From contig CM056383.1 of NCBI GenBank assembly GCA_029718625.1, positions 66,774,849 to 66,838,848 of the forward strand: 64,000 nt of DNA, read 5' to 3'. Position numbers and translations under genes: made by a program. This document shows positions 49,282-61,831 of this stretch, one piece after another (position 1 is the stretch's first letter; every line of letters begins with the position of its first letter). Source of the stretch: Synaphobranchus kaupii. Its lineage: Eukaryota; Chordata; Actinopteri; Anguilliformes; Synaphobranchidae. The notes under the pieces are model-generated. The model made no database searches and was not told where the DNA came from. It saw only the letters and a list, made by a program, of their open reading frames with translations.

Positions 49282-49604
49282 CTATTTGAGTCTGCTGGCA
49301 AGTTCATCAGCACTAAAGAAGGATGAGTGGTGGTATCTGTCACGTGAGGCAAAGTCAGCATTCTCCTCAGTCAGTTGTCGGGTCTCCATGCCAACGGCCA
49401 GAAATGAGGGCGTTAACACGATCTGGTCCTGGAGGGTCGGCTCCTTCCTGAAGATCAAAACACAGCCATCTGTCACTCTTTTCAAGCCACCAATGAAAAA
49501 TGTAATTGAGGGCGGGACTTACAACTTTACATGTATGGCTAGTCTTGAATGCTGAAAGTTTTAGCCTTTTACATTTTAGTGATAATATATACACATGTAC
49601 TGTG

Positions 49605-49651
<47 letters not shown>

Positions 49652-50409
49652 TTGAAGTCGGATGTTTACATACACTTAGGTTGAAGTCATTAAAACTGAT
49701 TTTTAACCACTCCACAGATTTCATGTTATCAAACTAGTGTTGGCAAGTCAGTTAGGACATCTACTTTGTGCATGAGACAAGTAATTTTTCCAACAATTGT
49801 TTACAGATAGATTATTTCACTATATCAAAATTCCAGTGGGCAAGAAGTTTATGTACACTAAGTTGACTGTGCCTTTAAATTTTTAATATTTGGTCACATA
49901 TCCTTTGCATGCCATGACTTCCTGATATCTGTGACCCAACAACATCAAAATACTCTTGATATCTTATTTTCTGGTACTCTTACAAGCGATACTATAACGT
50001 CTCGGCATTTGAATGGATCTCTATGGGAATTGGGGGGTGGGACTAGATTTAGCTGTAAATTACACTGGAACAGTATGGAAACACATGGTTGGCTAAATGG
50101 CTCTAAGTCATCAAGGGTCTGACGTATCAAACAAGCCTGAAATTATCACGGTGCTGCCAGAAATACAGTAGATATGGATGGATAACTTGAAGGGTTTCTT
50201 CTCCTGACTTATTTTTCCATAGAGGTCAATAGGAAAATTTGTCAGGAGAAACAACCCTTAAAGTGATCCATCCATATCTACTGCCTATCTGGCAGCAGAG
50301 TGATGGATTAAGGCTTGTTTTGACTTCAACCTAAGTGTATGTAAACTTCCAACATGAACTGTATACGTACACACACGCATATATATATACATATATATAT
50401 ATATACATG

Positions 50410-50450
<41 letters not shown>

Positions 50451-53400
50451 TGTATATACATTTTTTTGTTAATTTTTTTTATTTGATTAGACATAAACAG
50501 CCATTTTGTTGTACATATTATGATAATTTGAATTTAAGTTGTCGGGAAAATAAATTGGCCATTTTCTTGGCCATGATTCACACATGCCATAAACACACCT
50601 GCCCACTTTCTTAATGGATGACTGTACCCATTTGAAGAAACAGAACCGAGCAGCTGCTCCTATGAACAAAACAAACACAAACTGTGAAAATGTTGAGGAT
50701 ACCAATAGTTCCCTTTAAAAATGCCATGCTGGGAAAGTGTTTGGTTGGATTGGATTTGGTTGTATTCACTCTGTTGTAGACACCAGTAGGTTCCCTGCTA
50801 ACTAAAAGGATGTTACTGGACAGATAGAGAACATATGTTGTAGACCAGGGCTGCATTCGGATCCAATTTAACATGCTCCCTTCCCTTATCGTCTTCCCTT
50901 GAGGGAGCTATCTTGTGACGTGCAGCAATTTGCTACGTGCAGCAAGCAAACTTAAAAGGTGCTCTGCAAGGGAGGATTGACGAGAACTGAACTGTGCTCG
51001 CATCATTTCGGAAGTGCAACACCATAGAGTTGAAATGTGACCGCCACATAATTCTGTTTTTACCGCCCACTTTTTCCATGTGGAGCATTGCATTGTGGGA
51101 TTCCCTTCTTGCTGGAAGCTTGCATTTTATACCCTTGGTGGAAGGGAGGATAAACGAGGGAGCGAGGGACTATAATTACTCCCTCCCTTTTCTTAAATTG
51201 GATCCGAATCACACTTGGTGTGGCTGCCATATTTCATCCTGGCATTTTGGGGATTCCCCCCTTGAAGCAAGGGAAGGGAACGATAGGAAGAAAGGATCAA
51301 TTTTGGATCCGAACGCAGCCCAGGGGTGGTCAGGCTCCAGTCCTGGATGGCCACAGTGTCTACTGATTTTTGTTGCATGTCTGCACTTAAGCCACTGATT
51401 GGCTAAGGAGTCCACGGACCATGTTTCCAAGGCCTAAATTGGCATAGGATTGACAGAAAATAACATAATCCTAGTGACACTACAGCCCATGTCAGATACA
51501 TGGCCTTGGTAAGTTTGGACCATGGACCTGGCAGAATAGCACAATAACATGGATATCACTCCATATCAAATAACATGGATATCACTCCATATCAAACATA
51601 GTTAACTTATATTGTACTAATTAGCAGATAAATGCCATGTCCAATATTAACTGTAATGTCACAAATTATAATGAAAATAAAGGTAATTGATTTAAAACTG
51701 TTGTCTGTTTACTCCAAATGGATGTGGGCCTGGTGGATCACTTATCATGAACACAGTTTTATACCTGACTTACATGACCAGGCAACTGCACTTCATGTCC
51801 CAACTGTTATATTTTATTGCTTTTCAGTGTTTGTACACCAAAGTTAAACTTTGGACATCATATAACCTCCTCAGAATCCATGCATGTAGCCTGATGCCTG
51901 AGAACTTTATATTGTTCTCTTAATCATTGACTTGTGGAGTGGGAAGCACATTCCTCTGAAGTTAAATTCTCAGTTTCTTGGGCTCAGAAGAGCATTTTCA
52001 GACATCAGTGAATATAATAGTCTGCTCAAATAGTTTATAAATGAAACCCATAATTAAATATTGCTGTGGATGAAATGGCAAAATTCAGAAGTCTGTATTC
52101 ACCTATTGGCAGACCAGGGCTTGCTTGTCCAATGTAGAGGAAGAGGATAATGGCGACTGCAATATTGATGCAGGCATAGACCCACTGTATAATAAACATT
52201 ATCATTATGGAACACAATGCCTGAAAAAAGAAGATAAATGTCAATAATCATTGAAAAGGCAGTTAGAATATCCACTGAGAAACAGAAGAGACTAACAGAA
52301 ACTTTATAGATTTACACCTCCTATTATTCTTTTAACCAACTTACGCCAATAAGTGCCATCCAGTGGTTGCAGAATGTGGAGTAAATTGACTTGGGCATTA
52401 ACTGAATTTCTGACCCCTGTGGTTTTGGTTTGGGGACAGAATCTGTTGAGGACATTTGCACAGAAATGTAATACTCATAAAGTAAAGTTCGTAATACTTT
52501 TACAACTACAGCATTTGCTTAAATTATTTGTTAAAAAACGTAACCTTGAACCACAGTTCTGAGACAGGTTTTGTACAACTAAACTGACTTTTAGAGAAAG
52601 CAGAAAATGCTACAGGTCATTCCTGGAGATTACTCAATCACCTGAATTTGCACATTCAAGAACAAGTGATATAAACAGAAGTAAAGACATTACAGAATGA
52701 ACAGGAACCAAGCTCACCTGAAGGATCCAGCATGGAGCCTGTTGGACAGTTTAGCTCTGGGGAGGTCGGACAGGATGGGGCCCTCATCTCTTGACCAACT
52801 CCTAGTTTTTGGCCCTGTTGAGAATCCTTTGCTGCAGCTTCTTCCAATAGTCCACTTTGAGGTTGAGCACCATCAAGGCCATGAACTTCCCCAATATTCA
52901 TCGACATCCCCTGCTCATCTAAACTTTCACCGTGTTCTGTATCTGAAGGCCCATCAGACCAAAACCCAAAGCTGTCCATCAGTGTTTGTTTGAGGGGGGG
53001 CCTCGATCTCCTCCCCCGCTGGGTGAAACTGGAGGTCTTCCAGGTCTCCTCCTTTAAGGGGTTGGGTGGCTGAAGTATCTGGTCCAAGTCCCTGGTGAAC
53101 TCAAGCAGTGTCCCATTGCTATAGTTCTTGACGATCTCACCTGTTCCATACCCCGAGTGGTCAATGTTCATGAGTGGCCTACTGACAGCATGAGCAGGGG
53201 CCTCCCTCGTTAGAGGCTTTTGCTCCTTGTCCTGAAGATTGTAGGTCATGGCCACACAGAAGTAGGAGTAATCGATGATGCTGTAGGTCAGCATGAAGTT
53301 GATGGTGACAATTGGGGCCAGGACATTGACCTGACCGATGAAGACAAAGGCCATGGTCACCAGGCTGGTCAGGCAGATGGCTGCCACAGGGGTCTTGTTG

Positions 53401-56400
53401 GGACCTCTCTGTGAAAGACAAATATGTGTTACTGCAAGGAGCCATTACAAGCATACAACGGTTTCTTTCAAATGTTTTCTATACCTCAGGTAGTCTTTTC
53501 ACGTGTTCCAGAACAGCACGTCTTCCTTTTACTGTGTAGGCCCAGTTTTTTTTTCCAAAAACATATTAGGTTATAACTAAAATACCTTTGTACAGACTGT
53601 ATCCACTTGCTGGTACAAGAATCTAAATATGACTGACAACATGGTTAGCCAATCCTGAACCTGGAAGGCTACCCTCCCGCAGGATAGGACTGAAGACCTC
53701 TTGGACAGGATTGGGCAGCCAAAAATGGTGGAAACTAGTAAGAATTAGTCAAGTCCACATTTACACATGTTTTGTGTAAATGTAATCAGACCTTGCGGTG
53801 CTAATGTTTGGCCTTTGTTTGATTAGAGCTCACTATTCTGACCATCACATATTACAACATACACATGGCAGTTGTGCACAACGGAAATACAGGATTTATT
53901 TTTCTTTTTTTACAAAGAGCAGAAAAGGCCAAGAATCACAGAACGCGTAGGAAAAGTGAGAACGCCGGGATATTCTTTTAACTTCGGATCAATTTCAGAA
54001 AGACCCCGAAAGAGAGCGCCGTCCCATCGTCAGCCAACTGTCCTTCCACTCACCCCGTGTGCCAGGAAGCCCAGGAGGGGGATGACCCGCTCCTGCGCGA
54101 TGCACTGGAGGATTCTGGGAGCACCGTACAGGCCGCCCATGCAGGACGCCAGAGAGGAGATGTAGAGGCCCAGCAGAAACAGGAAACCCACCAAGGAGAC
54201 CTGGAAAACCCAAGTATTGACTCATTGTAATGGCCTGCCACACGTTTACAAACATAAACTTAAAAATTAAAAAAAAGATTTAAAAAAAGATATGATAAAT
54301 GATGATGACCTTTTCTGCTATTAAGAAATCATAGCGCAGAGCCTCTCTGGTGCAAATGGCTCCCAGCAGAAACACAAAGATAAGATACAGGAACCACCTG
54401 CGGGTACACAAATGAGCCACCGCACGGCCAAACGTCCAGCGTCAATTCAACTCTAAACAGTGTATATGTTCAACTCTAAACAGTGTACATATGAGCCTGA
54501 TCTGGCCAGAGTAGGCTCATATGTACACCGCTAGAGTTTAATCAACACTGGACATTTTGCTGTGAATTTACAGTGCACCATAACGATTAAAAATAAGATC
54601 ATTAGTGGGTGGTCTTGTCACAGGTGATGTGTAGATGACTATTTAAAAGTGCTGAGAAATAAGGAAGGTATAGGCTATTAGTCTCTGTACTCTACACATT
54701 ACATACAGATTATACTGTATTATATACACAGTAGATCCTCGGCGTTATAGACCGATCAGTCTACTGAACAGGCACAAAGGTAGACGAAGCATAGACAATT
54801 ACCCCTTATCACACTAGATAGATGCTGCCCCCTAGTTTATTTTAATTTCACCAGGAAGAAATGCACTGAGATCTGAATCCCTCTTATCTGACATATAACA
54901 TACATTTAGAAGGAAAGTCTGCAATCAACAATCAACATACAAGGATTACACTTTTGTATTAAGAGGATAAAAAAAAAAAAAAAGGTACTTATGTAAGATC
55001 AAGGTGACCAAACCAGATCTACCAATCTACTATAAGGCTACAAAATCTAAATTTCTGTATATTTAACAACATATTTTCACAGAGAATATTTAAAATTATA
55101 TTATGCGGGAGAGACACCTACGAAATGAAAAGTGCAGCCAGTGTCCCCAGGGGGATGCTCTGCTCAGGTCTCTGGAGGTCTGAGCTCATGTTGAAGCCGG
55201 CCATCACACCTACACAGCAGAACCAGGATAAACACCTGAGAAACTTAAAACCGTCTCTGTCCGAACAATTCAAAACCCTGTACATGTCCGTTTTTAACAT
55301 ATTTACCCTTTTCTGTACTGGCAGGTCGAGTCCTAGGCTTGAACACAGGGGGAAACTCTGACCTTACAATCGTCGTATGTGCCTTCAACTAAATCCGATA
55401 GCCTGAAATCCTTCATTACATTACATTACATTCAGCAGATGCCCTTTCTATAGTGATTTATAATGCAGGAGAACATAAATTAATCTCCCTGATTTACATG
55501 TGTAAAATGATCATTGGTCATGTTACTGGTTTTGCATGTGCTAAAGTTCTTAGTAATATTAGACAATATTTTTTTATACAGGATACAGCATTCCCAGCGG
55601 AAAAATGCTGCAGTGCTTTCACCTGTAGCAGCTGGAAAGAAAACTCCAAACACTGTGAAGAATGTCTCTCCTGGCGTGTAATCTGGCAGCGAGTTGTTCT
55701 GTAGCAGCTCCTCCGAGTACCCGACAAAGCCGTGTTCTACAGGCAAAACACACTGAGCAAGATAGATCTGGCGGAAAATTTGGTGTATAAAGGTGTATTT
55801 GTCCTAGCATTTAAAAAGTAGCACACCACTACTTAGCACAAAAGTAGTTACTCGCACACCAGAAAAAGCAGAGAAAATCGAATGCAGTAATTTTAATGTA
55901 GAAAAAACACACGTTTCGGTCTACAAGACCATCATAAGTACTGATTTTCTCTGCTTTTTCTGGTGTGCGAGTACCTCCGCTACTTTATGGATATTCACTT
56001 TTTTACCTACGCCCCCACCAGCCTTATTGTCACCTGGGCGCCGATAACATTTTGTATTTTTATATTCTAGCATGTAAAGCCAGGCAGGTTATGTACCTGG
56101 GTCAAGGTGGGAAAATGACCCCACAACAAAGTCCAGGGTGGACACGGCCAGGAGGGCGAGGAGCAGCAGCTGCAGCCGAATGATCCACTTGACCCCGGCC
56201 AGGTTGATCCCCAGCAAAGCCAGCAGCACGGCCACCGAGATGGCCCGCACCCCCCACACCCCGCTCAGACTCAGCACCTGGGCGATGGACTCGGCGAAGC
56301 CCGTGATATACATGGCGCCTGCAACGCACTGACACACAAGCGAGCGGAAGCTCATCGTGTCAAAAAATCCTCACTCAGAAAGCAGGGAAGAGTTGTTCCA

Positions 56401-58955
56401 ATCCAAAAAGGCCCACTGGTCAAAAAACACCTGCATGCGATTTAGGTTCAGGAGAATGTCAGCGGTCAGGGCCTCCAAACTCCAGTTCCCAGAGGCCTGC
56501 AGGGCCTGCTGACTTTCAGTGTGTTTCAGCACTTACAGTGAGCACCATAATTGATTGGACAGTGACACATTTTTTGTTATTTTTAGTTCTGTACTCTAGC
56601 AACCTTGAGTTTGAAAGGATACAATGAGGTTGAAGTGTAGACTGACAGCTTTAATTTGAGGGTATTTTCATCCATATCGGATGAACCGTTTAGAAATTAT
56701 AGAACCTTTTGTACATAGTCCCCCCCCCCGGCCCCCATTATGTTCAAGTCTACTGCGTGTTCATTCCCTCCTCCCTTTGCCTCGTCAACAGTATCAGGAC
56801 TTAAACAGTGCCAACAGTTTCACCTTTAGTCTTTTTCAAATGGAGGTAATGATTGTGCAGCAAGCGTTGCATTACCTTCTTTACAAGGTTATACTGCCTC
56901 CGTGTGGTGGAATAAGAGAATGACAACGTAAAGACTGATGTCTTCACATATGGAGGGTGCATTTAACCACTATGGTAAAGTGTCTTAATCTTGCTTCACC
57001 TCAACCTGGATATATCCCTGGTTCTGAATGGAGTTGAAGTGAGACTGCATTTTCCACACATTGTTGACTTTATGAGCAACTGAAAAAGACATGGGTCCGA
57101 TTGCACAAAATGAAAACACTCCAGCCATCCAGCTGTGCGAGATGGATGACTATATTTAGACCTTACCTGGCCAGACAGAGGGCGGTATGAAGCCTCCTTA
57201 CCTGGCCAAACACGTACAGGAGCCCGACTGTCCCTCCCACCCGGCCGCCCAGGACAGTGGAGATCATGGAGTAGACTCCGCCCCCTCCCACGCTGCACCG
57301 TTCGCACACCCCGATCCCCGACATCACCGTCACCAGGGCTACCAGAACCACCAGGGACACCAGGAGCATTCCCAGCAGCACGCCTGTGTTTCCCTGGCAA
57401 CACCAAGAGATAAACATGAGCCGCTTTCGCTGAGAAAAAGTAAAGTGAACCTGGCTCTCTAATCTGAGACTGGCACCTCATTACACCCCCCCCCTTTGAG
57501 GGTGCGTCACAATACTCGAAAGATTCACCCTTAACACACTCCCTTCCCTTGCTGTCTTCCCTCGAGGGAGCTATCTTGTGACGTAATTTTCTACGTGCAG
57601 CAAGCAAACTTAAAAGGTGCTCTGCAAGGGAGGATTGACGAGAAACAAACAAAAACGAAACTGAACCGCCCTCGCAACATTTCAGTGCAACACCATAGAG
57701 TTGAAATGTGACCGCCACATAGTTCTGTAATGACCACCCACTTTTTCCATGTGGAGCATTGAATTGTGGGATTCCCTTCTTGCTGGAAGCTTGCATTTTA
57801 TACCCTTGGTGGCATGGGAGGATAAAAGGAATATAATTACTCCCTCCCCTTTCTTAAATTGGATCCGAATCACACTTGGTGTGGCTGCCATATTTCATCC
57901 TGGCATTTTGGGGATTCTCCCCTTGAAGCAAGGGAAGGGAACGATAGGAAGAAAGGATACATTTTGGATCCGAACGCAGCCCCAGAGAACTTGTTGAGCT
58001 GCTAATTAGTAGAATCAGGTGTGCAAAATTAGGGTTAAAATGAAAACGTACAGGTCGATAGATCTTCAGGAACAGGGTTGGGGAGAGACCGGCCATTGAT
58101 GGGGTCATCACGACAAACGACAACTCAACACTGGATATAAACCAATGAGAAACTCACCACGAGCCAGCCAGTCCGCAGAAAAAGGACCACGCCAAAAATA
58201 TTGATCATGCACGTGGTGAAGACCCCGTCCCAGGTCCCAAAGAGAACAGGCTCCCAAACAAAGAGGTTCACCTTCCACCAGGGGAGGGCCTGGCTCTGGG
58301 ATCCCTGCAGGGGCACAGAAGCCATTTTATTGTCCAGATCCAACGATTTTCTGGCATTCAGAAAATGCATAGCTGCCGAACACAAGGTGAAGCAGTGCAA
58401 ACAACGACCACCACAACCATTTAACGGGTGTCAAAAACTCGATTTCTATATTAACAGCACTCTGATATACTTCTAGATCAGGGGTTTACAACCTTTTCTG
58501 AACCACGCACCCAAACCCAGGCTCAAAGGCTTCCAGGGGACCCCCCCAATCATAAGTTAAATAAACTTTTTTTTTTTTTTAAATAAAGAGACCTTCTCTC
58601 CGGTCTCTAGATCGAGTAATATAACGATACAAATATCTCAATAGAGAAACAGCAGCAAAGATAACAATCACGGTTCTTTTTGATCACTCCCAAGATGACA
58701 AATATTGATTGAAGCCTCGAATGAGATAAAGACTTATACCATCTGTTCTTCCAGGTGTAATTGCAACTGGTTTAAAATTCCCTGTTGGCTTTGGATCCCT
58801 AGAGTCATTAGTGGCCACCTGACCTGCACGTCCTCGTGGAAAAGCTCTTGGACGTTTCCAACTCTGCTGCTGCTGGCCAGGGACGTCAGAAGTATGCCGT
58901 TGTTCTCTGGTGGGGTTTGGCCAGACTGTGTCCAGCTGTATGGAGGAGCCTCCAT
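49282..58955 (-). CDS. slc12a8: slc12a8 copy 2: complete SLC12 family transporter (12 coding exons, 733 aa)
   Basis: Exons are 58824-58955, 58158-58304, 57202-57393, 56097-56328, 55623-55736, 55122-55209, 54310-54397, 54054-54200, 52718-53408, 52345-52409, 52103-52220 and 49282-49469. They sum to 2202 nt with consistent phases, giving 733 residues against about 714 in human SLC12A8. The N-terminal region leads into QELFHED and the [15 protein letters not shown] helix. Amino-acid-permease-type helices fill exons 2-9. A large polar loop in exon 9 is followed by one more helix in exon 11. The last exon carries the conserved [13 protein letters not shown]...RDRYHHSS tail. The acceptors of exons 10 and 12 were chosen as the only ones keeping phase. 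The protein acts in a membrane; the substrate is unsettled. A noncoding first exon may end near 59732. Confidence 0.9.
49611..49646. repeat. (TA)n tract at the Tc1 insertion site, unit D
   Basis: A TA dinucleotide run immediately left of the Tc1 element, as in unit A (9199-9245). Confidence 0.9.
49647..50361. mobile_element. Internally deleted Tc1 element with Sleeping Beauty-type ends, unit D
   Basis: Same site and same ends as the unit A copy (9246-9813), but about 147 bp longer because it keeps a full internal palindrome. It lies in the last intron of slc12a8 copy 2. No transposase is encoded. Confidence 0.85.
50153..50296. repeat. Palindromic element nested in the Tc1 copy
   Basis: A 144-bp near-perfect inverted repeat starting GCTGCCAG and ending CTGGCAGC. 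The arms share AGATATGGATGGAT/ATCCATCCATATCT and AGGGTTTCTTCTCCTGAC/GTCAGGAGAAACAACCCT. Only the right half remains in unit A. Confidence 0.8.
50382..50449. repeat. (TA)n/(CA)n microsatellite, unit D
   Basis: Dinucleotide runs to the right of the Tc1 element. Confidence 0.85.
50848..51321. mobile_element. MITE with GGGCTGC termini, unit D
   Basis: Same site as 31380-31773 in unit C, but longer by a central block with ACTCCCTCCC and GGATCCGAATCAC motifs, which unit C has lost. Confidence 0.7.
54472..54538. repeat. Palindromic hairpin in slc12a8 copy 2 intron 6
   Basis: Counterpart of 34906-34972, with the same arms and loop. Confidence 0.7.
57497..57982. mobile_element. GGGCTGC-family MITE, slc12a8 copy 2 intron 2
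   Basis: Counterpart of 37911-38396. The right end CCGAACGCAGCCC is intact and the left end altered. Confidence 0.6.
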
Positions 58956-59393
58956 AGTATTTGGTACGGTTGCTGAAATGCACGACAACAACGCTTTTCA
59001 AACACCCTGTGTGCTTCATGGTCTTCCATTGGACCAGTTAAATTCCTCCAGTCTACATAATTAAAGTTTCTTTTTTGGTTGAACATTTGCCATTATATTC
59101 AAATGCAGAATAACTGACAACAAAACACTGAATTGTCAGCATACCCCTATGCAAAAATGCAAGTTTAATGCTCAGAACAAATCCATTGGTCTTCATCCAT
59201 ACCCCTATTGTAATTCCAAAGCAAATGGTCTTTTCAGTTTATCAACTTTTTATTGATCCCATTCCCGAATTAAGGTTTTTCCAATGATCTGCCCTCTATG
59301 TTCAACGTATGCCCAAAATATATTTACTTCATGGTCAGAGCGAGGTATCGGCTCAACTCATACGGTCTCTAATGACTACAAATACATTCATAT

Positions 59394-59427
<34 letters not shown>

Positions 59428-60213
59428 AGTGAAGCCGACATGAAGCCCGAAGTCAGAATACAATATCATCCCTAGTTGCCAGGGCTGACGTAATTGATTC
59501 ACCTCGACTAAGACAATCTGCGTTGACCAATCACACACAAAAAAAAATCAAACGTTTGCTTCCCAATGTCACGTTTGTTTGTTTGTTTGTCAATCGGAGT
59601 CATGTTTATAACCTCGACAGACAGTAACCAGTCATATACATAGAAAATAGGGTGTAGGCTGTCATAGCATCTGTACGGTCACGCTCAGTAAGCACAAAGC
59701 CACGGATAGAAAACAAAACCCAAACTCTTACCTTTGCAGGAATGCTGCCGGATACCGGCACGTGCAAACAATGTGAGGAATGATTACGTTAATAAACATA
59801 CGTCTCATATATCACAATGAAAAAAAGGAAACGAAATACAGCTCCATCTAACAAAAAAATTGTTGTTTGAACATAATAAATTGCATTGGTACAATGGCCT
59901 GCAATTAGTCGTGAAACAATTTTGCTTTGGAATGTTTTTGGAACATTTCCTGCTACATAGCCTACAGTGTTACCAAAATTGCCCACTTAAACTTTCTGTC
60001 CAACGACTGATAGTCGAGTTCACGTCGTAGGTCTATATCACACTATTCTCGAGGGAATTGTTTTACAAGTGGAATTTATTCTTAAAATAAATGTCAGGGA
60101 GGTAGGAGCATGGCCTCCCATTGCGCAAACGGCGGCCCGGAACGTCTTTGAAATAACCCTCCCCTCGAGCTCTATAACATTCCATCGCTAATGGAATTCG
60201 TTGAATGAATAAA
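58956..60213 (-). other. slc12a8: 5' untranslated and upstream region of slc12a8 copy 2
   Basis: A possible acceptor (tttcag, minus strand) lies about 18 bp before the ATG. A possible noncoding exon ends at about 59732 with the donor GTAAGAG. No TATA box was recognised. Confidence 0.45.
59395..59428. repeat. (GACA)n microsatellite
   Basis: About eight GACA units. The corresponding place in copy 1 (39843-39875) has only scattered units. Confidence 0.9.
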
Positions 60214-60891
60214 ACCGTTAATGATTAATGAAAATAGGCATGCAATGTGGACCTATGTGTACAATAAATAATCACAATTAAGTTCTAATTCGCATACAAA
60301 GAGGACTGGACTACGAGTTAAATTCATGAAAGGATGAGGGATAAACGTAGCCTACCTTAACTTAGCCTAATGAAAGAACATCCATTCTTCTTAGAAATTT
60401 AAATTTAGCATTTTATTAAATATTTCAAATGGTTGTGGTCATATTCCAATAAGGTAATTACGAAACAACATATAAATTGCAGTCATAGGCTATGCACACC
60501 AAGTTTGAACACAAGACTGTATGCTACGTGTTCCAGTGAAACGTCATTAAGTAAATGTTTGTTTCCACCAATGCCCTTTAAGGTGTGTTTCAGCGTTTCT
60601 GGATTTAACAGCCAAACGGTTATTTGTTTGTCTTGGCCATTTTCCATAAAAGAGGTGTTGCAATTCGACTTGCTTTCCATGGCACATTTCAGTATAAGCG
60701 CCAGCTTTTTCCACTTATGTATAGGCTACCGAATCTACCATACTTTAAGTAGCCTAGGCCTAGATTTTTAGATTTATTAAAATGAATACAGGATTTGGGG
60801 AGGAATAGTTTTTAACTTCAGAGCATACAACAGTGTGCTGACAGAAGAACGGAACGAAATCAGAGCCAAGTGATTTTTCCAAGGTAATGTT
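60214..60891. other. Sequence beyond the slc12a8 duplication, no gene recognised
   Basis: AT-rich DNA with no supported ORF, present once in the window. Confidence 0.6.
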
Positions 60892-61831
60892 GGGTCAACT
60901 GTAGTGTGCTTAGCTGGAGTTTAAACCCCTAGACCATGCACACACAGAACTGCATTATAACTGGAACGGCTTATCCTTATTTCAGAGATTTGCATGACGG
61001 TTCCAGTTGTAGTGCAGTTCTGTGGTCTATGGGTTTAAACCTGCGGTTTAAACTCCAGCTAAGCACACCGTAATTCAGGGGTTCTCAATCCTGGTCCTGG
61101 GGGACCCCTGTGTATGCTGGCTTTCGTTGCAACCGCAGTTGCAATCCCAGAATTTTAACAAGCTGTTAATTTTTCTTAATTAGGTGCTTTTCATGTTTGG
61201 AGGAATTATTCGCCCACTTAAGACACATTATGTCAGAAATAGCTATGCATGCCATGTAGAACAAACTCCCCATGTTCACATTGTGCTTATTGTGCTATAT
61301 TGCAACAATTACATAAGAAAAGGTTACAAAATAATGTATTTTCACTCAAATGAAAGAGTGAAGTGAATCAATAGGCTCCTAATTAGGTTGTTGAACACAT
61401 GTGTTTAACTCAATTTTTTCTTTAAGCTTAAGACAATGCAGGTTTGGCTCGTTATCATTTGCTTTGTGTTTGAATTCTTCATTATCTACGAAATGGTTAA
61501 TTTTAGTGGCCATGTGTCCACACTTTCACCAATTAGGAGCCTATTGATTCAAATCAGTCTTTAAATGGATCTGTTAAATAATTTTCTTATCTTTTTTAAA
61601 TAATATAGCACAATGTGAACATGGGGTGTTTATTCTACATGGCATCCATAGCTATTTCTGATATAATGTGGCTTAAGAGGGTGAATAATTCCTCCAAACA
61701 TGACAAGCACCTAATTAAGAAAAATTAACAGCTTGTTAAAATTCTGGGATTGCAACTGCGGTTGCAACGAAAGCCAGCATACACATGGGTCCCCCAGGAC
61801 CAGGATTGAGAACCCCTGCCGTAATTGACCC
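60892..61831. mobile_element. TIR element split by a nested MITE
   Basis: The left end GGGTCAACTGTAGTGTGCTT at 60892 and the right end TAATTGACCC at 61831 are inverted. An inner inverted pair is GCTTAGCTGGAGTTTAAAC with GTTTAAACTCCAGCTAAGC. The right terminal repeat is interrupted by the hAT-like MITE at 61076-61818. The superfamily is not known. Confidence 0.65.
61076..61818. mobile_element. hAT-type foldback MITE with 8-bp target-site duplication
   Basis: The termini CAGGGGTTCTCAATCCTG and their inverse are flanked by the direct repeat CCGTAATT (61068-61075 and 61819-61826). Inverted arms extend more than 200 bp inwards, leaving a central loop of about 270 bp. There is no transposase. The CAGGG end and 8-bp duplication are hallmarks of the hAT superfamily. 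Confidence 0.85.

Noticed and set aside
59395..59428. Short regular repeats suggestive of an array
   Set aside because: A plain (GACA)n microsatellite without spacers; no CRISPR-like structure occurs in the window.
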